The translations under genes and the position numbers were made by a program. From positions 1,357,955 to 1,421,954 of the forward strand of contig OY969558.1 of the NCBI GenBank assembly GCA_963701065.1: a stretch of DNA of 64,000 nucleotides. The letters run 5' to 3'. Position 1 is the stretch's first letter. Each line of letters opens with the position of its first letter. The notes under the pieces are model-generated. The model made no database searches. It had not been told where the DNA came from and was given only the letters and a program-made list of their open reading frames with translations. This DNA is from Aquirickettsiella gammari. GTDB lineage: Bacteria; Pseudomonadota; Gammaproteobacteria; Diplorickettsiales; Diplorickettsiaceae. Below, one piece after another: positions 35,459 to 43,609 of the stretch.

Positions 35459-36337
35459 TTAGACCTTGCGAGTGACTAAGTTTTCTAGATTTAAATTAGA
35501 AAAACCACTCATCCCTTCGGCTAAATCACTCGAGACCTCGAGTAAAATGTCAGGATTATCAAAATGGGTGGTTGCTTTGACAATCGCACTGGCACGTTTT
35601 TCAGGATCGGCGGATTTAAAGATACCGGAACCGACAAAGACACTTTCTGCACCTAGCTGACGCAACAGTGCGGCATCGGCGGGCGTCGCGACACCACCCG
35701 CAGAAAAATGTGGAACGGGTAATTTACCCTGTTCTGCCACCCATGACACTAACGCTAAGGGCGCGTTTAAGCTTTTTGCTTTGGCGTAGAGTTCTTCTTT
35801 TTTTAAAATAGTCAATTCCTTAATCTCTCGGGTAATAGCGCGCATATGTCGAACCGCTTCTAGAATATTACCAGAGCCGGCTTCACCTTTAGTACGTATC
35901 ATCGCCGCTCCTTCTGCGATTCGTCGTAAGGCTTCACCGAGATTGCGACAACCACACACAAAAGGCACATCAAATGGATGTTTATCGATGTGGCATTCAT
36001 CGTCTGCCACGGTTAAAACCTCGCTTTCATCAATAAAATCGACGTTGAGGGATTGTAATATCTGTGCTTCGACAAAATGACCGATACGGACCTTTGCCAT
36101 CACCGGAATCGAGACCGCTTGCATAATTTCTTTAATTATTCCCGGTGAGGCCATGCGTGCAATGCCACCCATTTTACGAATGTCAGCCGGTACGCGTTCT
36201 AAGGCCATCACCGCACAAGCGCCTGCCGCTTCAGCAATACAGGCTTGTGCAGCCGTAGTGACATCCATAATAACGCCCCCTTTTAGCATTTCGGCGAGCC
36301 CGGTTTTTACCCGCTTGGAGTCATCAAAAAAATTCAT
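35459..36337 (-). CDS. pdxS: Pyridoxal 5'-phosphate synthase synthase subunit
   Basis: PdxS builds pyridoxal phosphate from ribose 5-phosphate, glyceraldehyde 3-phosphate and ammonia. The 292-residue TIM-barrel protein has VPVMAKVRIGHFVEAQIL with a catalytic lysine, and VPHFSAGGVATPADAALLRQ containing the phosphate loop. It forms an operon with pdxT. Most gammaproteobacteria use the unrelated PdxA/PdxJ route, so presence of this DXP-independent pathway may reflect transfer or an alternative cofactor strategy; I could not check for pdxJ outside the window. Confidence 0.97.
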   Translation of the reverse strand: MNFFDDSKRVKTGLAEMLKGGVIMDVTTAAQACIAEAAGACAVMALERVPADIRKMGGIARMASPGIIKEIMQAVSIPVMAKVRIGHFVEAQILQSLNVDFIDESEVLTVADDECHIDKHPFDVPFVCGCRNLGEALRRIAEGAAMIRTKGEAGSGNILEAVRHMRAITREIKELTILKKEELYAKAKSLNAPLALVSWVAEQGKLPVPHFSAGGVATPADAALLRQLGAESVFVGSGIFKSADPEKRASAIVKATTHFDNPDILLEVSSDLAEGMSGFSNLNLENLVTRKV

Positions 36338-36423
36338 CGCGTGTTTCCCCGAATAAAAAATTAGATTTATTTCATTTAATGTGCGCTATTGTACAATAAT
36401 TCTTAGCTAGAGGTAATTTTTGC

Positions 36424-36460
36424 ATTCATTGGCAAATACAGGTTTGTTTTGCCAATGAAT
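36424..36460. repeat. Inverted repeat between rhlE-like gene and pdxS
   Basis: A 13-bp perfect inverted repeat (ATTCATTGGCAAA / TTTGCCAATGAAT) encloses 11 bases. Neither side has a convincing T run, so it is not a canonical terminator; it may form an RNA hairpin in the 5' leader of pdxS or the 3' end of the helicase transcript, both read on the minus strand. Confidence 0.6.
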
Positions 36461-36507
36461 TAACGCGGGAACGCGAAAGATTGCTATCGTAGCATCTCAA
36501 TTTTATC

Positions 36508-37782
36508 TTATTGATCCGATGTTTTTCTTTTGTGTTTGGCTGTATAGCTTTTTTGATAATTGGCCCGAGGTCTTGGTTTTCTATGCGATGAGCTTTGATT
36601 AGAATAAGAAAACTGTCGAGGTCTATCAGCTGTGGTGAGTTCAGAAGGCGCATTGGTTTTAGCTTTGTAATCAAAGTCGGGGACAAAACATTCTTCTAAA
36701 CGTTTATTGAGTAGGCGTTCAATCGAACGTATTTGCCGTCTGTCGCCATGGGTAATTAAACTAAAAGCAGCACCTAATTTAGCGGCACGACCGGTACGTC
36801 CGATTCGATGCGTATAATCTTCAGCGGTATTGGGCATGTCAAAGTTAATAACATGGGAGATATGATCGATATCAATACCGCGCGCTGCGATATCGGTTGC
36901 AACTAATATTTTTAATTTACCGTCGCGAAATTTACCCAGTGCAATTTGTCGCTTACTTTGTGACAAATTACCCTGAAAAGAAGTGGCGCTGTAGCCTAGA
37001 TGACTCAGATGTTCGGCCAGTCGTTTAGCGCGATGTTTAGTTCGGGTGAAAATCAATGCCGATTTCACCGCATTTATTTGTAAAATGACTTCTAACAAAT
37101 CGGTTTTGAGCGCTTCGGAAACAGGATAAAGGGTTTGTGTTACCGTATTGGCAGGAGCGATTTCGCCGATCTTTATCGACACCGGTTTATGTAATATTTC
37201 ATCCGCTAATACCCGTATTTCTTTGGACATGGTGGCGGAAAAAAGTAAATTTTGTCGTTTTTTAGGTAGATGTCTTATGATTTTATAAATAGGTTCACGA
37301 AATCCAAGATCAAACATATGATCGGCTTCATCTAATACCAGTACTTCTACTTGAGTTAAATTAATATTTCCGCGATTGATATGATCGAGTAGACGTCCGG
37401 GGCAGGCGATGACGATATCGACACCACGGCGTAGAATCTGGTATTGCTTAACAAGATTGGCGCCACCGTAAATAGCCGTACAACGTAAACCGGTTCTAAT
37501 GGCTAATCTATCAATAGACTGACGTATTTGTTCTGCTAATTCACGCGTCGGCGCTAAGATAAGTCCACGTAATTGACCTCTAGGTCCATCCATTAAGCGT
37601 TGAAGTAAGGGTAAGGCAAAAGCGGCAGTTTTCCCGGTACCGGTTTGTGCGGTGCCGACTACATCTAGGCCGGCTAAAATAGAGGGAATGGCTTTTTCTT
37701 GGATGGGGGTGGCGGTTTCGTATCCTAATTCTTTAACACCGGATAAGATCTGGGCATTTAACTTAAATTCTGTAAAGTTCAC
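36508..37782 (-). CDS. rhlE: DEAD-box RNA helicase, RhlE-like
   Basis: The 424-residue protein has all helicase motifs: Q motif with GYETATPIQEKAIP, Walker A AQTGTGKTAAF, PTRELA, DEAD in LDEADHMFDLGF, SAT, and HRIGRTGR. The C-terminus after residue 380 is basic and polar (RKPRPRANYQKSYTAKHKRK), typical of RhlE-type enzymes that remodel structured RNA in ribosome assembly or mRNA decay. The specific paralogue name is probable rather than certain. It is followed by a 170-base gap before pdxS on the same strand. Confidence 0.88.
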   Translation of the reverse strand: MNFTEFKLNAQILSGVKELGYETATPIQEKAIPSILAGLDVVGTAQTGTGKTAAFALPLLQRLMDGPRGQLRGLILAPTRELAEQIRQSIDRLAIRTGLRCTAIYGGANLVKQYQILRRGVDIVIACPGRLLDHINRGNINLTQVEVLVLDEADHMFDLGFREPIYKIIRHLPKKRQNLLFSATMSKEIRVLADEILHKPVSIKIGEIAPANTVTQTLYPVSEALKTDLLEVILQINAVKSALIFTRTKHRAKRLAEHLSHLGYSATSFQGNLSQSKRQIALGKFRDGKLKILVATDIAARGIDIDHISHVINFDMPNTAEDYTHRIGRTGRAAKLGAAFSLITHGDRRQIRSIERLLNKRLEECFVPDFDYKAKTNAPSELTTADRPRQFSYSNQSSSHRKPRPRANYQKSYTAKHKRKTSDQ

Positions 37783-38300
37783 TAAAAGGTTCCTGGCTAT
37801 AAAATATGAGCCAAGTAACGTCTTTAGCTCTAAAAGTGGCCTATTCTATCAGGCTTGATCAGTAAATGATAGGTAAATTGTACTAAAAATAGACTACAGC
37901 TATCTCAGTAGCAAACAAAAATTCAAGGATCAAACGATCCTTATCCGTGATAAGCGGGCTCGCCCTCTAACTAATAGACAGCTATCGCTTAAGAATAAGG
38001 TATCGTGTCTCAATTAGCCAGGAGCGGATGATTAACAGTCATCCACTCGTTGCTGTAAGCGCTTGATTATAATCATTTTTTTAAATCTTAAGTGAGTAGG
38101 TGTTTAGCTTACTCGGCTGAACGATGCATAACCAATGCCTACAAAAAGCATTCAAGCAACCCGGGTATTAAGTTAATAATATTCTCGGAAACTTCAAATG
38201 GTGGGCTTAAAAGTCAGTATATATCATGTAGTTTTTTTCTTAAAAAAAATCTGACACAATACAGACTCTGAAATTTTTATACTTCAATTAGGAGAAATAG
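37783..38300. other. Left end of the integrative element, noncoding
   Basis: Between the helicase start and the first 42-residue gene I see no protein gene. The stretch has a perfect hairpin AAGGATCAAACGATCCTT near 37925-37942, a GAGTA/TACTC inverted pair near 38094-38114, and the 27-bp repeat 38022-38048, which also occurs at 44711-44737. The last 100 bases before 38301 are homologous to those before 38911 and probably hold a promoter. Confidence 0.5.
38022..38048 (+). repeat. Left border repeat, possible attachment site
   Basis: The 27-base sequence, from GAGCGG to CCACTC, is found again at 44711-44737 with one mismatch (T for C at position 20). Its core ATGATTAACAGTCAT is exactly the reverse complement of the anticodon stem-loop of the nearby tRNA-Asn. 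It also folds into a short hairpin (GGATGA/TCATCC). Confidence 0.7.
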
Positions 38301-38429
38301 ATGGCTGACGCATTAGCCCAAGACCCCACTAAGATAAATACCCCGATAGAAATTAATGAAACAATAGCACTTAACATTGCTATTAAAGCAACTATTAGCT
38401 ACGAACAGGTTTCCCCAGTCGCACCCTAG
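38301..38429 (+). CDS. Undescribed 42-residue protein, copy 1
   Basis: The 42-codon gene starts MADALAQDPTKINTPIEINE and ends SYEQVSPVAP. A GGAG ribosome-binding site lies 7 bases before the ATG. The second copy (38911-39039) has the same length, the same start MAD, the motif INE-x-(I/L)-x-LNI and the ending YEQV-x-P. The homology runs through the promoter region and about 80 bases after the stop, so the whole transcription unit was duplicated. The product is acidic to neutral with no signal peptide or membrane segment. I do not recognise the family; conservation of length and reading frame between diverged copies supports translation. Confidence 0.7.
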   Translation: MADALAQDPTKINTPIEINETIALNIAIKATISYEQVSPVAP

Positions 38430-38624
38430 AAACTTTAATTAATTCTATATATTTTTTGCATTAACTCGATCCGTTCGATTGTTATCTAAACAAGATGATG
38501 TTATTTAATAAAATATTATAACTTAGTATTCCGTTCTGTTTTTGGATAAATATTCGCATTTTTTTCACGAAATTTTATAGATTTTCTTTAAATGGATATT
38601 GAAAACTGAGTAGAATAAACTATA

Positions 38625-38741
38625 AATGTTACTGTTAAGTTAACAACATTCCCGCTAAAGGTCCTGAAGCTTTCGGTTCCCTGCGTTGCTCAATACGACA
38701 CAGGGAAACCGCCTTACCCGTTACCGTTACGCGATAGGGCG
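38625..38741 (+). ncRNA. Candidate structured RNA
   Basis: In AT-rich surroundings this stretch is G/C-richer and can form three stems: AATGTT/AACATT with inner GTT/AAC (38625-38650), CGGTTCCCTG with CAGGG-A-AACCG and inner CGT/ACG (38674-38711), and CGCCTTA/TAGGGCG (38710-38741). It lies between the two 42-residue genes. No known RNA family is recognised, and the strand is a guess. Confidence 0.35.
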
Positions 38742-38845
38742 TCGGTTAAATATAAGCAATAAACCTGGAAAATAATGATGCTTGTTTTACGTAATTGCCA
38801 CTCAAGTAAAAAATAAAGGCATATAAGGCCTATAATGTAGTTTTT

Positions 38846-38874
38846 TTGTCACGAAAAAACTGACAAAATATAAG
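38846..38874 (+). promoter_or_regulatory. Sigma-70 promoter of the second 42-residue gene
   Basis: TTGTCA (38846-38851), a 17-base spacer and TATAAG (38869-38874) form a good promoter 36 bases before the ATG. The -35 lies inside an inverted repeat AGTTTTTT/AAAAAACT. The aligned region of copy 1 has TTCTTA, 17 bases and TACAGA, so the layout is conserved although copy 1 looks weaker. Confidence 0.7.
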
Positions 38875-38910
38875 CTCTAATGTGTTTATATTTTAACTGG
38901 GAGTAATGTT

Positions 38911-39039
38911 ATGGCTGACCCAAAGCCTCAAGTACCTACTGTTGTGGATACCCCTGTAATAATAAATGAAGATTTAACGCTGAACATCAAGATCAAAGCC
39001 GTTATTACTTATGAACAGGTTCCTCCACCTAAACCCTAA
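38911..39039 (+). CDS. Undescribed 42-residue protein, copy 2
   Basis: This copy starts MADPKPQVPTVVDTPVIINE and ends TYEQVPPPKP. About half of the residues match copy 1 (38301-38429), with the centre INE-x-x-x-LNI-x-IKA best conserved. GGGAG lies 8 bases upstream of the ATG. It has a strong sigma-70 promoter and a strong terminator 78 bases after the stop, so it is a complete single-gene unit. The termini are proline-rich and the centre alternates hydrophobic and polar residues like a beta strand pair. The function is unknown; being inside the element's left end it could be cargo. Confidence 0.72.
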   Translation: MADPKPQVPTVVDTPVIINEDLTLNIKIKAVITYEQVPPPKP

Positions 39040-39117
39040 AAACTTTAATTCCATATATTATCTGTATTCGTTAAATAAATTACTTTTCGTCTAAAAAGAT
39101 AATGTTATTTTATAAAC

Positions 39118-39156
39118 AACACAGCCTGGCGTAACATGCCACGCTGTGTTTTTTTT
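39118..39156 (+). terminator. Rho-independent terminator of the second 42-residue gene
   Basis: An outer 8-bp stem AACACAGC/GCTGTGTT with an inner TGGC/GCCA pairing is followed by a run of T. It also separates this unit from the convergent integrase gene. Confidence 0.88.
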
Positions 39157-39187
39157 AATATTTTTACGGATCTTAACAAGCTATTAT

Positions 39188-40267
39188 TTAGCAGGTTAAA
39201 TTTTTCAAAGACCTGAAAACAGGTGTGCTGTTTTTTGGAGTACAGAGGGTATTAGCCGCGGCAATTAGATTACTTAACTCAGCGCGCGAGTAGTGCGTAG
39301 TAATTCGCTGACTTTTGTGGCCGAGTAAGTCTTGTCTATCCTCGAAGCTGACATTGGCTGCACGTAAACGACGTCCAAAAGTATGTTTTAAATCATGCAC
39401 TCTGAGCTGAGGTAACTTGGCTTTAAGACGTGCTCGGCACCAAGCCGAATTTAACATCCGCGTTAACGGTTTATTGCGATAGGTAAAAACAAAACGTGGG
39501 TGTAAACCACGTCGCGCTTCAATTACACTGCGGGCAAGCTCATTTAAAACCACTAAGCGATCCTGACGATTTTTGACATAAGTTGCTGGGATAATAAAAA
39601 CATGGCTATCTAATTCAGGGACAGCTACTTCCCAACTCCATTGTAAACGACAAATTTCTTGATCTCGGCAACCGCTATTGACCGCAAATAACGCCATTTG
39701 CTGTAAGTGGAGGGGTAACTCATTGAAAAGTCGCTGTTCTTCCTCTCTATCTAAAGGATACGCTAAGCGTTTATGATGTTCTGGAAGTAGACGAATCTTT
39801 GGCGCGCTAATTAACCAGCTAAGGCCGTATTCGTCCTGCCATTCTTGAGCGGATAAATTTAAAATCCGACGTACGACTTGTAATCCATAGTTGATAGTGC
39901 GGTTTTTTACACCCGAAATTTTACGTGAATTAATATAGGCCTGTAGATTTGCGTAATGTACATCTTTCAGTGGTAAATGACCTATGAAAGGATCTAATTG
40001 TTTTAGTAGTCGTGCATCAATCCTTAAACTTTTTTTGTGTTGATTTTCATTTAAAAACTTGCTAGCCGCTTCTCGAAAGTATCGGTTAGGGCGTATTCCG
40101 TAAATACTGGCTTGGCGAATTTCATCTAGGCGGCGTATTAAATAATGTTCAGCTTCTTCGAGTGAATGTGACTGGGTACTTTCTGCAATGCGTCGACCAT
40201 TAATTTTTTTATTGATGTGCCATATCGATCCTCTTTTAATCAGGCCGGGTAAACGTTTTCTTCCCAT
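39188..40267 (-). CDS. Element integrase (tyrosine recombinase)
   Basis: A 359-residue integrase that probably moves the element. It starts with a short arm-binding domain (HINKKINGRRIAESTQS) and a SAM-like core-binding domain, then the catalytic domain: first arginine in NSGCRDQEICRLQW, box II HDLKHTFGRRLRAANV, and LGHKSQRITTHYS with the histidine and the nucleophilic tyrosine near residue 325. Box II has Lys where HxLRH is usual, a variant common in one large phage integrase subfamily. It is downstream of the AlpA-like gene on the same strand, consistent with an xis-int operon, and close to the left repeat. Confidence 0.93.
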   Translation of the reverse strand: MGRKRLPGLIKRGSIWHINKKINGRRIAESTQSHSLEEAEHYLIRRLDEIRQASIYGIRPNRYFREAASKFLNENQHKKSLRIDARLLKQLDPFIGHLPLKDVHYANLQAYINSRKISGVKNRTINYGLQVVRRILNLSAQEWQDEYGLSWLISAPKIRLLPEHHKRLAYPLDREEEQRLFNELPLHLQQMALFAVNSGCRDQEICRLQWSWEVAVPELDSHVFIIPATYVKNRQDRLVVLNELARSVIEARRGLHPRFVFTYRNKPLTRMLNSAWCRARLKAKLPQLRVHDLKHTFGRRLRAANVSFEDRQDLLGHKSQRITTHYSRAELSNLIAAANTLCTPKNSTPVFRSLKNLTC

Positions 40268-40352
40268 GCATGCTCCTTATAACGGGTTTATGTTTATGTT
40301 TAAACAGGGTTACTTGGTCGGTGCGCTCTTACTCAAAACGCGATCCTTGTTT

Positions 40353-40562
40353 TTATACCATTGTGTACATTTTATTTGCAGGTTGACCTTTATTTTTTTT
40401 AAATTGATTTGCCCATTGATCTAGATCAATACGATCAAAGGCAATGCCTTGCGAGCCAATTTTTAACGTTACTAAATAAGGCCTGACTTCGTTATTAAAT
40501 CGATTTCTATCCATACCTAAATATTTTGGCGCATCACGTAAGCGGATTAAACGAGGTTGCAT
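40353..40562 (-). CDS. AlpA-like regulator or excisionase
   Basis: This 69-residue protein looks like a small winged-helix/MerR-like DNA-binding factor of the AlpA/excisionase type: RLRDAPKYLGMDRNRFNNEV is the recognition helix region and GIAFDRIDLDQWANQF is the characteristic ending. Such proteins switch on integrase transcription or act as directionality factors. It precedes the integrase on the same strand and is divergent from the regulator at 40686, with a 123-base AT-rich region between them likely to hold the control sites. Confidence 0.8.
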   Translation of the reverse strand: MQPRLIRLRDAPKYLGMDRNRFNNEVRPYLVTLKIGSQGIAFDRIDLDQWANQFKKNKGQPANKMYTMV

Positions 40563-40685
40563 AACAGGTCCTAATTATCAATAAATAATGAATTTCATAG
40601 TACTAAGATAGCCAAATAAAAAGTAAAAAAATTTAATTTTTATTCGGTAGACTTTTTTTAGAGTAAAAAATAAAAGGATAATTTC

Positions 40686-41558
40686 ATGCAGGAAGCAATA
40701 TTAGATAAAGCTATTTATAGTATGGGTTCCATTAAGGATATGGCCAGAAAATTAGGAATACATCGTGAGCATATTTATGCCTGGATCAAAGGTTTTAGTA
40801 AAATACCATTAGAATTCGCCTTGCAAATTGAATGCTTAACAGGGGGTGAAATTAATTGGAAAGATTTAGTGCCTTTTCATATTGTGCAACGTTTAAATCA
40901 CTTAACATTATATTTACCAACATTTGATTTACCACCTTGCGAGTTAGTATACGTTGCGATAGAACGTATAAAGTCCACAAAGCCAGAAGTTCTTATTAAT
41001 AAAGGCGATGAGACGATTGCACTTTATAAGCAACGTCCTATTTGTCTTGATCAGGAAAACACGCTTATTTTTGGCGGTAAAACCTTTTCTTTATATAAAT
41101 CTCAGTTGAAAAAAACCATTCCATCTTGGCGTTTGTCCTTACTTGAATTAGCCAATGGAAATTATTCCAATGAATTGTTTATAAAAAATTTCCTTATCAG
41201 TGAACGTGTCGCGATAGGAATAGCCTTAGAGAGATTTTTAGGAAATCGACAAGGATATCGTACTGATCTGATTAGAAAAGCGCAGAATGGGTTTGCAAAA
41301 ACAAAAAATATAACCCGTAAAATCGAGCTAAAAACGCCACTTAGGAATAGTTATGCACAAGTTTTAATTGAAAAACAGGTCCCTATGCGCCAATTGATTG
41401 CCAATCGATTAGGATTCGGTAGTCATTTTACTTATCAGAAGGCTAAAAAAATAAAATTATACGGCAACATGGAATTAATCGATCAGGTTGATCAGAAAAA
41501 ATTGAGTATTTATAAGGCAGCTAATTTTTGTGAAGTGTTAGATATTAAGAAAAAATAA
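40686..41558 (+). CDS. Regulator: YdaS-like HTH joined to a ParB-like segment
   Basis: The 290-residue protein has an N-terminal helix-turn-helix of the Cro/YdaS type (SIKDMARKLGIHREHIYAWI, residues 14-33). A ParB-nuclease-like middle may follow. The C-terminal half contains ISERVAIGIALERFLGNRQG and LGFGSHFTYQKAKKIKLYG, which resemble the HTH part of ParB-related phage and plasmid proteins. An AAAGG ribosome-binding site precedes the ATG. It is the first gene of the plus-strand operon of the element, so it likely controls the lysogeny-type switch, or replication or partition. Exact role unknown. Confidence 0.6.
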   Translation: MQEAILDKAIYSMGSIKDMARKLGIHREHIYAWIKGFSKIPLEFALQIECLTGGEINWKDLVPFHIVQRLNHLTLYLPTFDLPPCELVYVAIERIKSTKPEVLINKGDETIALYKQRPICLDQENTLIFGGKTFSLYKSQLKKTIPSWRLSLLELANGNYSNELFIKNFLISERVAIGIALERFLGNRQGYRTDLIRKAQNGFAKTKNITRKIELKTPLRNSYAQVLIEKQVPMRQLIANRLGFGSHFTYQKAKKIKLYGNMELIDQVDQKKLSIYKAANFCEVLDIKKK

Positions 41559-41682
41559 AGTAATAATTTTTTTGATGGTTTTCATCAGATAGTTAAAAAA
41601 TAATTTTAAATCAGCAGTAAAGATAATGAATGAATTGATTAACAAATAAACTCTAAACATCCTTTGATCAATGGGGAAAAAT

Positions 41683-42687
41683 ATGCGTTATCGAATGTTA
41701 GATGTCAGAATTTGGTGTGACGAAAAATTTCGATCTTTAACGCCGTTAAAACCAAGTGGCCAAGCACTTTTTCTTTATTTATTAACTAATCCGCACACGA
41801 CGTCTATTCCGGGTCTTTATCGCGCGGGTGCAGGCGCCATGGCAGAAGAACTGGCTTGGTCCTTAGTTGGATTTCATCGCGCACTTAAAGAGGTGACTGC
41901 ACAAGGCTTAGTTAAAGCCGATCTAAAAGCCCGCGTTATTTTTATCAGTAATGCGATTAAATATAATAAACCACAATCGCCTAATGTTATTCGGAGTTGG
42001 GCATTTCATTGGGATGAAATGCCCGAATGCTCTCTCAAAACGGAAGCTTATCATACATTGCAAGCCTTTATTAAAGGCTTAGGCAAAGCCTTTGTTCAGG
42101 CATTTGACGAAACCTTAAACAAACATTATGTCAAGGCTCAAGTAAAGTCTTTTGCTAAGACTTGTTTGAATCAGGAACAGGAACAGGAACAGGAACAGGA
42201 ACAGGAACAGGAACAAGATGATGGATTAAAAAAGTCTGAATTTACTCAAGATAATACACAATATTCTGGTTTCAACTTATTGAAAGATATTAATTTAGAA
42301 AATGCAATATCACCGCCAATAAACAGAGAATTTTTGCTTGCGATACCTTTGAATGGCAGTGCTCTTTATCATGTGACTAAACAGGAATATGAAGCTTGGC
42401 AAAGTATTTATACAGAAATAAATGTATTACAGGAATTGCGACAACTCGTTGACTGGAATTTAGCTAATCCGACTAAACGTAAACGACGTGCTCATATTCT
42501 GTCGCATATTCATACTTGGCTTGCCAAAGAGCAACGTCAAAAAATGCGTAATTTATCTTATCCTAGTTCATTTCCAATTACTTTTGAGCATAATTTGCAA
42601 GTCGCTAAAAAATGGCTCACTTCAAGTTCATTGGATCGCGATAAATGCGTTGAACCGCAATTGTTAAAAGGAAAAAAAATTCTATGA
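41683..42687 (+). CDS. Phage-type replication protein (winged-helix N-terminus)
   Basis: The 334-residue protein begins MRYRMLDVRIWCDEKFRSLT, typical of phage replication proteins with an N-terminal winged-helix domain that bind the origin and load helicase. A run of Gln-Glu dipeptides (residues 164-178) forms a flexible linker to the C-terminal domain. The ATG at 41683 has GGGGA upstream; an ATG 12 bases earlier is less likely. Its stop overlaps the next gene's start by 4 bases, indicating translational coupling. The role is inferred from family and context. Confidence 0.65.
   Translation: MRYRMLDVRIWCDEKFRSLTPLKPSGQALFLYLLTNPHTTSIPGLYRAGAGAMAEELAWSLVGFHRALKEVTAQGLVKADLKARVIFISNAIKYNKPQSPNVIRSWAFHWDEMPECSLKTEAYHTLQAFIKGLGKAFVQAFDETLNKHYVKAQVKSFAKTCLNQEQEQEQEQEQEQEQDDGLKKSEFTQDNTQYSGFNLLKDINLENAISPPINREFLLAIPLNGSALYHVTKQEYEAWQSIYTEINVLQELRQLVDWNLANPTKRKRRAHILSHIHTWLAKEQRQKMRNLSYPSSFPITFEHNLQVAKKWLTSSSLDRDKCVEPQLLKGKKIL
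42172..42216 (+). repeat. 6-bp tandem repeat encoding Gln-Glu dipeptides
   Basis: GAACAG is repeated six times, with CAG before and a final GAACAA. The 6-bp unit keeps the frame, so changes in copy number alter only the linker length. Confidence 0.95.
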
Positions 42688-43292
42688 ACATAGTGGATCA
42701 AGAAAAATTTACGCAAGGATTACTGATTTTAGCTGAAGTCTATAATCGCAAGCTTTCACTTTTACTATTACATACCTATTGGGATTGTTTGAAAAAATAT
42801 TCTTTTTCAGTGTTTGAAACGATTTTATGGAATTTTTTAAATAATCCTGACTATGCTAAAAAAGGTTTTCCTAGTCCGGCAGAATGGATTAAAGCCATTG
42901 AAGGTGATGTAAATAGTCGAAGTTTAGTGGCCTGGACAGAAATCATTAAAACGATTAGGCATGTGGGTCATTATGAGAGCGTGATATTTAATGATCCACT
43001 TATCCATTTAGTGATCAAAGAGATGGGCGGTTGGATATTTTTATGTCAGCAATCAGAACGAGAATTAATTTTTTTACAAAAAGAATTTGAACGACGCTAC
43101 CAAAATTATTATGCAATCAATAAATCAACTATTTTGCCCGCTTACTTAACAGGCCAAATAGAGCGTCAAAACAGGATACATGGTTTTACTGAGGATATTC
43201 CAGAGCCAATTAGTATCAGTACGACTACTCATTACTCAGTGATTTGTCCACATGATTTATCTTCTCAAGGGAGGATAAAAAAAGAAGGCTAA
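42684..43292 (+). CDS. DUF6475-like prophage protein
   Basis: This 202-residue protein matches a family found next to phage replication genes: it starts NIVDQEKFTQGLLILAEVYN and has MGGWIFLCQQSERELIFLQKEFERRYQ-like elements in the middle (MGGWIFLCQQSEREL, then FERRYQNYY). The family has no proven function; a role in replication or helicase loading is often assumed because of position. The gene overlaps the preceding one by 4 bases. Confidence 0.7.
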   Translation: MNIVDQEKFTQGLLILAEVYNRKLSLLLLHTYWDCLKKYSFSVFETILWNFLNNPDYAKKGFPSPAEWIKAIEGDVNSRSLVAWTEIIKTIRHVGHYESVIFNDPLIHLVIKEMGGWIFLCQQSERELIFLQKEFERRYQNYYAINKSTILPAYLTGQIERQNRIHGFTEDIPEPISISTTTHYSVICPHDLSSQGRIKKEG

Positions 43293-43344
43293 CATTTTTA
43301 ATAGATATTAACACTAAATTTTATCGTTTACTAAGGAGAAAATT

Positions 43345-43533
43345 ATGATGAAACGTCCAGGATTATTATCACTGCTTTTTAATTATTTTCCATTTGTTAG
43401 GACATTTAAGGCATATCGATTGCGTAGGAAAGCCAGTATGAGAAAAATAAAAATGTGTCGGAAGCTAAAAAAAGGCGAGCCTAAGCATTTAAGACGCTAT
43501 GTGGTGATGTCAGGAACTATACGACGTTTATAA
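43345..43533 (+). CDS. Small basic protein of the element, unknown
   Basis: The 62-residue protein has a hydrophobic start (LLSLLFNYFPFV) and a strongly basic rest (RLRRKASMRKIKMCRKLKKG). AAGGAG lies 8 bases before the ATG, which makes translation likely. I see no family match. It lies in the plus-strand run of element genes, 52 bases after the DUF6475-like gene. Confidence 0.6.
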   Translation: MMKRPGLLSLLFNYFPFVRTFKAYRLRRKASMRKIKMCRKLKKGEPKHLRRYVVMSGTIRRL

Positions 43534-43609
43534 GGAAAATATTCAATATTATAGACTGGCTTATTAAATAGTTTTTATCGTTTAAAAAAATTATGAACTC
43601 ATAAGGAAT

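Noticed and set aside
38022..38048. Border repeat as a tRNA gene (hairpin with a 7-base loop and apparent anticodon AAC)
   Set aside because: There is no T arm with GTTCGA, no D arm and no acceptor stem; only the anticodon-arm-like part is present.
42172..42216. GAACAG repeat as a phase-variation switch
   Set aside because: The 6-bp unit cannot shift the reading frame, so it can only alter linker length.
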